NCBI RefSeq assembly: GCF_013377015.1
Contig: NZ_JACABA010000001.1
Location: forward strand, 703,554 to 767,553
DNA from: Rhodopseudomonas sp.
GTDB taxonomy: Bacteria; Pseudomonadota; Alphaproteobacteria; Rhizobiales; Xanthobacteraceae
Length of the DNA: 64,000 bases
Reading direction: 5' to 3'
Shown: positions 55,976-64,000 of the stretch, piece by piece
Layout of the letters: each line of letters begins with the position of its first letter
Numbering within the stretch: the first letter of the stretch is position 1
Program-made: the position numbers and the translations under genes
Notes under the pieces: generated by a model
Databases searched by the model: none
What the model saw: only the letters and a program-made list of their open reading frames with translations
Told to the model about the DNA's origin: nothing

Positions 55976-56259
55976 TTGAGCTCTCCCCCCGATTTTTTGC
56001 GCCGATTCCGGCTTGGTCTGCTTCCGCCCGGCATCGTGACGATCCGCCTTTGCAGAAAGCGCGCCCGCCACGACCTTGCCGTTGCCAGGGCCACTCACAA
56101 ACTCGCGAATTGCAAAGGCTGTCGTCACTCACCTTTGCAGTCATGGTAGGGTGCCGCGGAAGGCCGCGACAAGTCGCCCTAGGACGTTTTACCTACAACT
56201 TTAGTCTTAGCGCCTCGAAATGCATATCGGGCTTAGCCCCCTCCCGGAGACGACAATCT

Positions 56260-58005
56260 GTGACCAATATCCGATCTACGCTGGCGACCGTATGGCGGAT
56301 CGCCGCGCCCTATTTTCGTTCCGACGACCGCTGGATGGCCTGGGGGCTGCTTTCAGCGGTGATCATCATCGAACTCGCCGTGGTCGGACTGACGGTGTTG
56401 TTCAACCGCTGGAACAACGTGTTCTACAATGCGCTGCAGGAGCGCAACCTCGACGTCTTCACCTACCAGCTCGGCTATTTCTGCGTGCTGGCGGCGATCA
56501 ACATCGCGCTGAAGGTGTACCAGCTCTATCTCAACCAGTGGCTTCAGATCCGCTGGCGCCGATTCATGACCGAGCGCTATCTGGGCGGCTGGCTGCACGA
56601 CGCCAACCACTACCAGATGCAGCTGCTTGGCGACGCCGCCGACAATCCGGACCAGCGGATCGCGGAGGACACTCAGCTGTTCGCCGACCGCACGCTGGCG
56701 CTCGGCGTCGGGCTATTGAGCGCCATCGTCACCCTGGCCTCGTTCGTCTTCATCCTGTGGGGTCTTTCCAACGAGGCGCCGCTGCATCTGTTCGGCAACG
56801 ACATCCCGATCCCTGGCTATCTGGTATGGGGCGCGCTGATCTACGCCGCGTTCGGCACGGCGCTGACACATTGGATCGGCTGGCCGCTGGTCGGGCTGAA
56901 TTTCCAACAACAGCGGCTGGAGGCCGATTTTCGCTTCAACCTGGTGCGGGCGCGGGAAAATTCCGAACAGATCGCGCTGCTGCGCGGCGAGGAAGCCGAA
57001 CGCGGCCGGCTGTCGCTGCGTTTCGGGCGCGTGTTCGACAACTGGCTCGGCATCATGCAGCGGACCAAGCGGATTACGGCTTTCACAGCCAGCTATTCGC
57101 AGGCGTCGATCATCTTCCCCTACATCCTGGTGGCGCCGGCCTATTTCGCCCAGAAGGTTCAGCTCGGCGGCATGATGCAAACCGCGTCCGCGTTCAACAG
57201 CGTGCAGGACTCGCTGTCGTTCTTCATCACCGCCTACCGGACGCTGGCGGAATGGCAGGCCGTGGTGACACGGCTCGACGGTTTCGAGAACGCGATCGCG
57301 AGTGCCACCGCACTCAAATCCCACGCCGACATCATCCAGGTCGCCCCGGCCGACAACGGCGCGATCGATCTCACCGGCCTGCTGGTCAACTTGCCGGGCG
57401 GGATCCCGTTGGTCAGCGCCGAGAAGTTTCAATTCCGCGACAACGAGCGCACCCTGATCACCGGCCCCTCAGGTTCCGGAAAATCGACCCTCTTCCGCGC
57501 GATTGCCGGGATCTGGCCATTCGGATCGGGTTCGATCGCAATCCCTGCCGACGCCACGCTGATGATGCTGCCGCAGCGGCCGTATTTTCCGGTCGGCGCC
57601 CTGCACGCCGCGATCGCATATCCGGCGGAAGCCGGGGCCTTCAGCGCGCAGCGGCTCGCCGAGGTCCTCACCGAAGTTGGGCTGCCGGCACTGGCGCCGC
57701 GGCTTGAGGAACATGCCCATTGGAACCGGATGCTGTCGCTTGGCGAGCAGCAGCGTCTCGGTCTGGCGCGCGCGCTTCTGCATGCCCCGCAATACCTGTT
57801 TCTGGACGAGGCCACCGCATCGCTCGATGAGCCGTCGGAAGCGGCGCTCTATCGGCTGCTGGAGCAAGAACTGCCGGCAACGACCATCGTCTCGATTGGC
57901 CACCGCTCGACGCTGGAAGCGTTCCACCAGCGCGACGTGCTGCTCGCCCGCTTGGGCGACCGGTTCACCTTGCAGGACCGCGTCAAGGAAGCCAGCCTGC
58001 TCTGA
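56260..58005 (+). CDS. SbmA/BacA-YddA-like ABC transporter, permease fused to ATPase
   Basis: 581 residues. Membrane domain (about 20-330) of the SbmA/BacA/Rv1819c-like type: FNRWNNVFYNALQERN, WLQIRWRRFMTERYLGGWL and NPDQRIAEDTQLFADRTL are hallmarks. ATPase domain (about 370-575): Walker A GPSGSGKST at 402, signature LSLGEQQRLGLARAL at 492, Walker B YLFLDEATASLDE. Relatives move peptides, cobalamin or very-long-chain acyl groups; direction and substrate unknown here. It starts with GTG at 56260 (GGAGA upstream); the frame extends further without similarity. 284 bp separate it from the divergent permease gene. Confidence 0.9.
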   Translation: MTNIRSTLATVWRIAAPYFRSDDRWMAWGLLSAVIIIELAVVGLTVLFNRWNNVFYNALQERNLDVFTYQLGYFCVLAAINIALKVYQLYLNQWLQIRWRRFMTERYLGGWLHDANHYQMQLLGDAADNPDQRIAEDTQLFADRTLALGVGLLSAIVTLASFVFILWGLSNEAPLHLFGNDIPIPGYLVWGALIYAAFGTALTHWIGWPLVGLNFQQQRLEADFRFNLVRARENSEQIALLRGEEAERGRLSLRFGRVFDNWLGIMQRTKRITAFTASYSQASIIFPYILVAPAYFAQKVQLGGMMQTASAFNSVQDSLSFFITAYRTLAEWQAVVTRLDGFENAIASATALKSHADIIQVAPADNGAIDLTGLLVNLPGGIPLVSAEKFQFRDNERTLITGPSGSGKSTLFRAIAGIWPFGSGSIAIPADATLMMLPQRPYFPVGALHAAIAYPAEAGAFSAQRLAEVLTEVGLPALAPRLEEHAHWNRMLSLGEQQRLGLARALLHAPQYLFLDEATASLDEPSEAALYRLLEQELPATTIVSIGHRSTLEAFHQRDVLLARLGDRFTLQDRVKEASLL

Positions 58006-58155
58006 GTGCGCGGCCGGAAATGCTGCCGAACCTATCAGGCCGTCGAACCTCGTCTTGATCGCCGCAACGACGGCATGAGTCCGCCGCGATCCGTCGGGCG
58101 GGTGACGGCGGCGGGCCGATGAGCCCAGGCTGGGCCGCAGCCTGGCACGCGACAA

Positions 58156-58189
58156 ACAAAAAGGGCGGCAGATTGCTCTGCCACCCTTT
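58156..58189 (-). terminator. Intrinsic terminator of the porin gene
   Basis: 12-bp stem AAAGGGCGGCAG/CTGCCACCCTTT (58160-58189; one pair becomes G-U in the minus-strand RNA), loop of 6, followed on the minus strand by TTTTTGTTTG. It ends 17 bp after the porin stop. Confidence 0.92.
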
Positions 58190-58206
58190 GCGTGGAGGAG
58201 AAGGTC

Positions 58207-59202
58207 TTACTTCAGATTGGTCATCGCGGTCAGGTCAGCCGAAAGCTTGACGATGCCGGTCGCGCCGCACCACTTCGAACCAACGCCAGTCGGGTTGATC
58301 GCCGAGAAGCTGTTGCTGAAGGTTGCGGTGTTGTCGCTGGTGAAGGCGTTGCAATTGGCCTTCGACAGGTCGGTGTCCGAGTAGCGCAGATCCAGCGTGA
58401 ACACCTTGTAGGTGAAGCCGACGCCGATGTTCCAGGTGTTGTAGTCGGCATACTTGATGCCGCGCGGGAAGGCCAAGGTGCCATAGAACGAATCCGAGGT
58501 TCCGAACCACTGGCGGCCGTACTCGCCGGAGATGTACATGCCGACGCCGCTGCTGCCGAAGGTGGTGCTCGGGGCGGTGAACTTGCCGGTGATCGACGCG
58601 TAGTTGCCCCAGGCGCCGGTGTTCAGGAAGCTCGGGGAGTAGAATTCATTGGCGCCAATCGCGAACATGTCGTTCACGGTGTACATGACCTTGGCGTAGC
58701 CTTCGTAGAAGCTGACGTCCTTCTTCATCACGTTGCCGTTGATCAGGAAATTGGCGGCGCATTCAGCACTGAGCGGCCTGCCGGCAGTGTCGGCAGCGGC
58801 TCCGTAGTAGCAAGTTCCGCCCGGATACAGATAGCCCCAGACGCCGAAGTCGAACGCGAAGGCGCCGAAGGTCGGGCGGATACCGCCGTAAATATCGACT
58901 TCAGCAGCTGCGCGGTTCGGGAAGGAGATGCTCTCGAACGAGGTGCCGACGTAGAGCTGCAGGTCCTTGGTGACGTTGTAGCGCGGCTCGAAATAGGCGG
59001 TGACCGAGGGCTTGTGGTTCGACTGGGTGACGCCGCGGAACACGTAATCGCTCATGATCGCGCTGCCGAAGGCGATATCCCAGGGGTCGAACGCGACCAC
59101 CGGAGGAGCCTTGGTGTAGACCTTCGCGGGCAAATCAGCCGCCTGAGCCGAACCGACCCCGATCGCGAGCACCGCTGCGACTGACAACATAGTTTTATTC
59201 AT
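58207..59202 (-). CDS. TorF-family putative porin (Gcw_chp/TIGR02001-like)
   Basis: 331 residues. Signal peptide (about 1-22, ending GSAQA). The family pattern is clear: DIAFGSAIMSDYVFRGVTQSN, EPRYN...LQLYVGTSFESISF, EVDIYGGIRPTFG and FDFGVWGYLYPGG, with later strands (VFTLDLRYSDTDLS). Outer-membrane barrel whose transported solute is unknown. It does not end in Phe but in LK. The ATG at 59202 follows GGGGATCG; earlier in-frame codons are less likely. Monocistronic, with its own terminator. Confidence 0.87.
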   Translation of the reverse strand: MNKTMLSVAAVLAIGVGSAQAADLPAKVYTKAPPVVAFDPWDIAFGSAIMSDYVFRGVTQSNHKPSVTAYFEPRYNVTKDLQLYVGTSFESISFPNRAAAEVDIYGGIRPTFGAFAFDFGVWGYLYPGGTCYYGAAADTAGRPLSAECAANFLINGNVMKKDVSFYEGYAKVMYTVNDMFAIGANEFYSPSFLNTGAWGNYASITGKFTAPSTTFGSSGVGMYISGEYGRQWFGTSDSFYGTLAFPRGIKYADYNTWNIGVGFTYKVFTLDLRYSDTDLSKANCNAFTSDNTATFSNSFSAINPTGVGSKWCGATGIVKLSADLTAMTNLK

Positions 59203-59634
59203 GACGATCCCCATCGATTGAAAGCCAGTCCGATCCGAGCGTCCAAGGACAAAACGATATCGACTGCCGCGACATTCCGTAACTTGTTCCCAATCTGCGG
59301 CGAAGTGGCCAAGCCGGGAAGCAAAAAACACGAGCAAGTGCCGACTTTTTGGGCAATTTGCTCAGATCGCGGTTGGTTGTTTATCGGTGTTGTATTTAAA
59401 CCACAATTTTGCAACCAATTCCCAGCACCTACGTCCGATTTTGACCGTAGATCTGGGCCTTTTGCGAGGAATTTTGAACTGTCGGCGGATGGATTTTCCG
59501 TCACTTCTGCAAGCCGAATCAGAGTGGGCGGATCGCTCGTGTGGGCATCGAGCCTCCAGATCCGGACAGGAGCGCGACCGCCTGTTGCGGCAGGATCACA
59601 ATGCCTGGGCGAGACCGCCGCCTTGGCCAGACCA
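59203..59634. other. Porin upstream region
   Basis: No gene is supported. The part at about 59340-59420 is clearly A/T-richer than the rest of the window and includes an inverted repeat TTGGTTG (59373-59379)/CAACCAA (59412-59418). On the minus strand TTGGTT and TACAAC, 18 bp apart, could be -35 and -10 of the porin promoter, giving a leader of nearly 200 bases. Confidence 0.45.
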
Positions 59635-59659
59635 AAGGCCGCGGCGCCGCCGCGGCCTT
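59635..59659 (-). terminator. Probable terminator of the histone-like gene
   Basis: Perfect 10-bp stem AAGGCCGCGG/CCGCGGCCTT with a 5-base loop, 45 bp after the stop at 59705. Only three T follow on the minus strand, so termination may be partial. Confidence 0.6.
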
Positions 59660-59704
59660 CGACAAGCAAGGATGGATATTGCCGCTCCGGCAGCGCGATC
59701 AGTT

Positions 59705-60340
59705 TCAGATCGTGTCGTGAGGCCGACCCGGCGATTCAATCGCCGTATCCTTGTCATCTGAACTGGCCGGATAGGAATCGGCCGGAGCCGGGTCAGCTGG
59801 AGACGACTCGACGGGGACCGACTCCGCCGGAGATGGATCGGCCGGAAATGGATCGGCCGCGGACGGAGCCACTGTGGGCTCAGGCGATTCCCAGCTCGCT
59901 TCCGGTTCCACGGGCGCAGGCGCTGGCTTCTTCGGCCTCGGCTTCCTCGGCGCGGCAGGCTTTGCCGCGACCGGAGCCGGAGCGGGAGCCGGCGGCGCAG
60001 CTGCTATCTTGGTGGCGGGACTCGCGGCGATCGCGGTCTTGGCGGATTTCTTAGGCGCTGCCTTCTTCGGCGCGGACTTTTTCGCCGATGCCTTCACTGT
60101 CTTTTTGGCGGTCTTCTTCGTCGCCTTCTTCGCAGCCTTTGGCGCCAGCTTTTTGGCGGCTTTCTTGGCAGTGTTCTTGACAGCTTTCTTAGCCGACTTC
60201 TTGGCCGATGCCTTGACGGATTTCTTCGTGGCCTTCTTACCGGATTTCTTCGCTGTCGTCTTGGCGGCCTTGTTCGCTAACAGCAGCTTCTTGGACTTCT
60301 TGGATTTCTTATCCTTCTTGTCCTTCTTGCCTTTAGCCAT
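59705..60340 (-). CDS. Histone H1-like Lys/Ala-rich protein with acidic Pro-rich tail
   Basis: 211 residues in three parts: residues 1-105 of Lys/Ala repeats (KKSAKKA, KKATKK, AAKKL), residues 106-150 of Ala/Pro with scattered basic residues, and an acidic Pro/Ser/Asp/Glu tail (about 150-211) with repeats like PADPSPAE. The basic half resembles eukaryotic H1 tails and bacterial AlgP/HctB-type proteins and should bind DNA or RNA; the acidic tail could mask it. AGGAGGACC precedes the ATG. Lies between the porin and the glc genes, no shared transcript evident. Confidence 0.85.
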   Translation of the reverse strand: MAKGKKDKKDKKSKKSKKLLLANKAAKTTAKKSGKKATKKSVKASAKKSAKKAVKNTAKKAAKKLAPKAAKKATKKTAKKTVKASAKKSAPKKAAPKKSAKTAIAASPATKIAAAPPAPAPAPVAAKPAAPRKPRPKKPAPAPVEPEASWESPEPTVAPSAADPFPADPSPAESVPVESSPADPAPADSYPASSDDKDTAIESPGRPHDTI

Positions 60341-60405
60341 CGTGGTCCTCCTGTTGCATTGATCGCTTTCATCAAGCGTTCCGCGTCAGCACGGGCCCCG
60401 ATCGA

Positions 60406-61719
60406 TCAGTTCAACCCCGGCCGGGGACCGCCCGTCGCCCAATCGAGAAGTTCAATCGTGTGCACCACAGGGACCGACGTTCCGCTGGCAATCTGCACCA
60501 TGCAGCCGATATTGCCCGCGGCGATCATGTCCGGCTTGAGCGTCGCGATGTTGGCGACCTTGCGATCGCGCAATCTGCCCGCAATGTCAGGCTGGAGAAT
60601 ATTGTACGTGCCCGCCGAACCACAACACAAATGACTCTCTGGTACATCTTTCACCACGAATCCGCAGTTGGAAAGCAATTCTTTGGGAAGCTGCGCGATT
60701 TTCTGTCCATGCTGCAGCGAGCAGGCGGAGTGATAGGCGACGACGATATCGTTTCGTGGCTGCGGCACAGCCATTTCCAGCCCACCCACATATTCGCTGA
60801 TGTCCTTGGCGAGCGCTGACACTTTCGCCGCGGGCGCTGCAAATTGCTCGTCCTCGCGCAGCATAAAGCCGTAGTCCTTGATCACCGTACCGCAGCCCGA
60901 CGTCGTCACCAGGATGGCATCGAGCCCGCCGCGCTCGGCTTCCTTCAGCCACGCGGTGATGTTGGCGCGCGCGAATTCCAGTGTCCTCTCGTCGCGGCCG
61001 AGATGGTGGATCAACGCGCCGCAGCATTGTTCGTCCGGCACCAGCACGACTTCGATACCGTGCCGCGTCAGCAGGTTGACGGCGGCGCGATTGATCCGCG
61101 GCGCCAGCACCTGCTGGGCGCAGCCATGCAGCAGCGCGACCCGCCCGCGGCGCACCCCGAGCGCGGGAAACACGGTTCCGGAGGACGGCCCTTCGGGCGG
61201 CAAATGGCGCGGCGCCAGCGCCAGCATCGCCTTGATTCGGTTGAGCAATGTCGGAGCGGCCAGGCTGTGGGCGGAGGGCAACAGATTCATCACCGGGCGA
61301 ACGAACCGCGCCATTACCATGCCGAAGCGAAACAGCCCCGGATGCGGCATCAGCCACGCCAGCAGCGCACGAATACCGCGATCGGCGAGCGGCCTCGTGT
61401 AGTCCTTCTCGATCCTGGCGCGCGCCTGATCGACCAGATGCATGTAGTTCACGCCGGACGGACAGGTGGTCATGCAGGCGAGGCAGGACAGGCAGCGGTC
61501 GATGTGTTTCACCACCTCGGCGGTCGGCGGTGCGTTCTTCTCGAGCATCTCCTTGATCAGGTAGATCCGGCCGCGCGGGCTGTCGAGTTCGTCGCCGAGC
61601 AGCACATAGGTCGGGCAGGTCGCGGTGCAGAACCCGCAATGCACGCAGGCGCGCAGGATCTTGTCGGCCACGGCGATGTCGGGATCGGCGAGCTGGGCGA
61701 GGCTGAATTCGGTTTTCAT
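60406..61719 (-). CDS. glcF: Glycolate oxidase iron-sulfur subunit GlcF
   Basis: 437 residues. Carries electrons from GlcD/GlcE to the quinone pool. Two ferredoxin-type [4Fe-4S] sites: CVHCGFCTATCP (about 25-36) and CLSCLACMTTCPSGVNY (about 75-91), followed by two CCG domains (CCGALIHHLG and CCGSAGTYNI). The start at 61719 overlaps the glcE stop (ATGA). Last gene of glcD-glcE-glcF; only 65 bp separate it from the histone-like gene start upstream of 60340. Confidence 0.95.
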   Translation of the reverse strand: MKTEFSLAQLADPDIAVADKILRACVHCGFCTATCPTYVLLGDELDSPRGRIYLIKEMLEKNAPPTAEVVKHIDRCLSCLACMTTCPSGVNYMHLVDQARARIEKDYTRPLADRGIRALLAWLMPHPGLFRFGMVMARFVRPVMNLLPSAHSLAAPTLLNRIKAMLALAPRHLPPEGPSSGTVFPALGVRRGRVALLHGCAQQVLAPRINRAAVNLLTRHGIEVVLVPDEQCCGALIHHLGRDERTLEFARANITAWLKEAERGGLDAILVTTSGCGTVIKDYGFMLREDEQFAAPAAKVSALAKDISEYVGGLEMAVPQPRNDIVVAYHSACSLQHGQKIAQLPKELLSNCGFVVKDVPESHLCCGSAGTYNILQPDIAGRLRDRKVANIATLKPDMIAAGNIGCMVQIASGTSVPVVHTIELLDWATGGPRPGLN

Positions 61720-62963
61720 GACGCGGGTCCTCGCGCCATCCGGCCGCGATTGAGAATGTCCCGGGGATCGAAGCTGTGCTTGACCCGTTGTCCGAGCGCG
61801 GCCAGACCGCGCTCCTGCGGGTGGAAGACGTCGACGGCGCGCCGGAGTTCCTCGGACGCCCGGATCAGCGCGGCGTGGCCGCCGATGGCGTCGACGCGCT
61901 GGCGCAACGCCCTGGCGTTGGCGTCTTTGGACGGCGGCAGCGCCGCCCAGATCAGGCCGCCGGCCCAATCGTAAAACACCTCGCCCTGACTCTCCCGCGC
62001 CAGCGCCTGGCCGAATGCGCCGCCGGAGGCCGGCGGACAGACGATCCGCCACACCGGCCACAAGGCGCGCGGGCCGCTGGCCGCATAGGGCGCGACGTCG
62101 CGGATCGCCGCCCAGGCCGCGGCGGATTCCGCGTCCTCGATCACGTCGGCGGGCCCATAGGACGAAAGCGCCGCGCGCAGCGAGCCGGCGCGATGGGCCG
62201 CCGACGCGGTGATTCCCTCCAGCCGCAGCAGCGTCAGCGATTGATCCGGCGCGCCCAACTCGCCGAGCGGGGCTTGCGTCGTCCGCAGCGCCGAACCCGG
62301 CAGATGCGCGGCGCCGGAGACATCGAACGGCGAGCCCAGCGCAGCGGTCATCGCCCTGTTCGCAGCCACATCGTCGAGCCCGCGCAGCACCAGCGTGCGT
62401 TCGCTCTCAGGTCGCGGCATTACCTTCAGCGTCACCTCGGTCATCACCGCAAGCGTGCCCCAGGAGCCCGCCAGCAGTTTGCAAACGTCGTAGCCGGTGA
62501 CGTTCTTCACCACCCGGCCGCCGGCCTTGAAGCTCTCGCCGAAGCCGGACACCGCATGCGCGCCGAGCAGATGGTCCCGCGCGCCACCGGCCTTGATCCG
62601 CCGCGGGCCGGCGAAGCCTGCGCCGATCATGCCTCCGATGCTGCCGCGCCCGGCCGGCGTCCCCAGCAGCAGCGAGGTGTCGATCGGCTCGAACGCGAAT
62701 TGCTGATTCTTCGAATCGATCAGCGACAGCACGTCGGCCAAGGGTGCCCCGGCCTGCACGGTGATGATCAGCTCGTTCGGCTCATACGCCGTCACCGCGT
62801 TGAGCGCCGAAAGGTCGAGCAGCGCATTGGTCGCCATCGGCTGACCGATCAGCCGCTTGGAGCCATGGCCGACGATCTCCAGCGGCTGTTCGCCAGCAAT
62901 CGCCGCGCGCACCGCGTCTTCGACGTCTTTGGCGTCGCGGACTTTCAGCGTTTCCACAATCAA
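61716..62963 (-). CDS. glcE: Glycolate oxidase FAD-binding subunit GlcE
   Basis: 415 residues, second flavoprotein of the glycolate oxidase complex. FAD-binding PCMH-type segment: EIVGHGSKRLIGQP, ELIITVQAGAPLADV, GRGSIGGMIGAGFAGP and GGRVVKNVTGYDVCKLLAGSWGTLAVMTEVTLKV. The C terminus DVFHPQERGLAALGQRVKHSFDPRDILNRGRM is typical. No ATG is available; a TTG at 62963 overlapping the glcD stop, or GTG at 62957, is the start, implying coupling to glcD. Confidence 0.94.
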   Translation of the reverse strand: MIVETLKVRDAKDVEDAVRAAIAGEQPLEIVGHGSKRLIGQPMATNALLDLSALNAVTAYEPNELIITVQAGAPLADVLSLIDSKNQQFAFEPIDTSLLLGTPAGRGSIGGMIGAGFAGPRRIKAGGARDHLLGAHAVSGFGESFKAGGRVVKNVTGYDVCKLLAGSWGTLAVMTEVTLKVMPRPESERTLVLRGLDDVAANRAMTAALGSPFDVSGAAHLPGSALRTTQAPLGELGAPDQSLTLLRLEGITASAAHRAGSLRAALSSYGPADVIEDAESAAAWAAIRDVAPYAASGPRALWPVWRIVCPPASGGAFGQALARESQGEVFYDWAGGLIWAALPPSKDANARALRQRVDAIGGHAALIRASEELRRAVDVFHPQERGLAALGQRVKHSFDPRDILNRGRMARGPAS

Positions 62964-64000
62964 AACCTCGGAATATCTGGGAACGCCAGCTTGCCGCCAT
63001 GGACATGCATGCGGCCGAGTTCAGCGCAATTATGCAGCGTCGGAAACACCTTGCCCGGATTGAGCAGACCGTTGGCGTCGAACGCGCATTTCAGCCGCTG
63101 CTGCTGGTTGAGGTCGATGTCCGAAAACATCTCCGGCATCAGGTCGCGCTTCTCGATCCCGACGCCATGCTCGCCTGTGAGCACGCCGCCGACCTCGACG
63201 CAGAGCCGCAGGATGTCGGCGCCGAAGGCTTCGGCGGCGTCCATCTCGCCGGGCTTGTTGGCGTCGTACAGGATCAGCGGATGCAGATTGCCGTCGCCGG
63301 CATGGAACACATTGGCGACGCCGAGGCCGTATTTCGCCGACATCTCCTTCATCCGCCGCAGCACCAGCGGCAATTGCGCGCGCGGGATGGTGCCGTCCAT
63401 GCACAGATAGTCCGGCGAGATCCGCCCCACCGCCGGGAACGCCGCCTTGCGGCCGGACCAGAACAGCAGCCGTTCCTTCTCCGACGTCGAGATCTGGCAG
63501 GTGGTCGAGCCGCAGCCACGCGCGATCGCCTCGACCCGCTGGATCAATTCGTCGACCTCGACCGAGGGTCCATCGAGCTCGATGATCAGCAGCGCCTCGA
63601 CGTCGAGCGGATAGTTAGCATGGACGAACGCCTCGGCGGCGTGAATCGCCGGCTTGTCCATCATCTCCATGCCGCCGGGAATGATCCCGGCGCTGATAAC
63701 ATCGGCCACGCATTTGCCGGCGGCCTCGACGTCGGCGAAACCGACCATTAGCGCCCGCGCGGTTTCCGGCTTTTGCAGGATCCGCACCGTCACTTCGGTG
63801 ATGACGCCGAGCAGTCCCTCGGAGCCGGTGATGATCCCCATCAGGTCGTAGCCCGAGGTCTCCGCCGACTTGCCTCCAACCCGAATGATCTCGCCGGTGA
63901 TCAGCACGATCTCACAGCCGAGCACGTTGTTGGTGGTCATGCCGTATTTCAGGCAATGCACGCCGCCGGAGTTTTCAGCGATGTTGCCGCCGATCGAGCA
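62960..64000 (-). CDS. glcD: Glycolate oxidase catalytic subunit GlcD, N-terminal part cut by window edge
   Basis: About 346 C-terminal residues visible. FAD-linked oxidase that turns glycolate (or D-lactate) into glyoxylate (or pyruvate). It enters the window at CSIGGNIAENSGGVHCLKYG, the FAD loop, and continues with TGSEGLLGVITEVTVRIL and the catalytic-domain stretches FHAGDGNLHPLILYD, GVLTGEHGVGIEKRDLM and FDANGLLNPGKVFP. The Gly-rich FAD loop and the substrate-site His residues are intact. First gene of the operon; the start lies beyond the right edge. Confidence 0.95.
   Translation of the reverse strand, partial: CSIGGNIAENSGGVHCLKYGMTTNNVLGCEIVLITGEIIRVGGKSAETSGYDLMGIITGSEGLLGVITEVTVRILQKPETARALMVGFADVEAAGKCVADVISAGIIPGGMEMMDKPAIHAAEAFVHANYPLDVEALLIIELDGPSVEVDELIQRVEAIARGCGSTTCQISTSEKERLLFWSGRKAAFPAVGRISPDYLCMDGTIPRAQLPLVLRRMKEMSAKYGLGVANVFHAGDGNLHPLILYDANKPGEMDAAEAFGADILRLCVEVGGVLTGEHGVGIEKRDLMPEMFSDIDLNQQQRLKCAFDANGLLNPGKVFPTLHNCAELGRMHVHGGKLAFPDIPRF

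Noticed and set aside
59218-60054. 278-residue plus-strand frame across the porin promoter and histone-like gene
   Set aside because: Low-complexity Pro/Glu/Arg product antisense to the Lys/Ala gene; no family and no ribosome binding site.

Overview
The window reads as a chromosomal segment of an alphaproteobacterium of the Bradyrhizobium/Rhodopseudomonas/Nitrobacter group (Nitrobacteraceae). It is GC-rich, densely packed and mostly housekeeping. Pointers to this group are the small families DUF2093, DUF4170, DUF6101, DUF2076 and DUF6622, a HisZ/HisG pair, an orphan CheZ, a degenerate CIRCE element before groESL, and a haloacetate dehalogenase that matches the Rhodopseudomonas palustris fluoroacetate dehalogenase residue for residue in its active site. 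I see no prophage, integron, transposase, CRISPR array, rRNA or tRNA.

Layout. 0-8.5 kb: hisS (cut by the window edge), a small HWE-type histidine kinase, an omega-amino-acid:pyruvate aminotransferase, a membrane protein with a degenerate EAL domain, a HAD-IIA protein, cheY, rlmJ, cspA and a SAM methyltransferase. 8.6-20.2 kb: an outer-membrane beta-barrel, uvrC, pgsA-moaD-moaE-prmB, rluB-rsmD, tadA, the fluoroacetate dehalogenase gene and purD. 20.3-25.7 kb: a four-gene membrane/HTH/hydrolase operon with a conspicuous palindromic operator, xseA, a secreted hydrolase-like protein and DUF2093. 25.7-30.7 kb: pmbA-cysQ-DUF4170-waaA-lpxK, making the Kdo/lipid A core. 31-38.5 kb: DUF6101, an MFS carrier, a cupin, a 1015-residue GGDEF-EAL protein, ubiA and a secreted protein. 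38.7-50.8 kb: rsmE, hisZ-hisG, a GT2/ChbG-NaxD-like pair, DUF2076, an L,D-transpeptidase, cheZ, an MFS carrier, a lipoprotein and groES-groEL. 50.9-64 kb: an unrecognised exported protein, a phytoene-desaturase-like flavoenzyme, a META-like protein, an L-lactate permease, an SbmA/YddA-like ABC exporter, a TorF-like porin, a histone H1-like protein and glcD-glcE-glcF (glycolate oxidase, cut at the edge).

How the genes fit together. Translation-apparatus modification is heavily represented (rlmJ, rsmD, rluB, rsmE, tadA, prmB). Envelope genes form a second theme (waaA, lpxK, the GT2/deacetylase pair, L,D-transpeptidase, porins). Fluoroacetate dehalogenase releases glycolate, and the window also holds glycolate oxidase and a lactate/glycolate-type permease. 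A substrate route from fluoroacetate to glyoxylate can therefore be written from this window alone, although the genes are 42 kb apart and not an operon.

Most notable non-coding structure: overlapping ACAGAG palindromes at 22720-22746; a CIRCE element with a decayed right arm; a palindromic repeat inserted between groES and groEL; several palindromic repeats at gene 3' ends; and a perfect 11-bp hairpin inside the start of the DUF6101 gene. I did not find a wholly new multi-gene system. The best leads are listed as findings.
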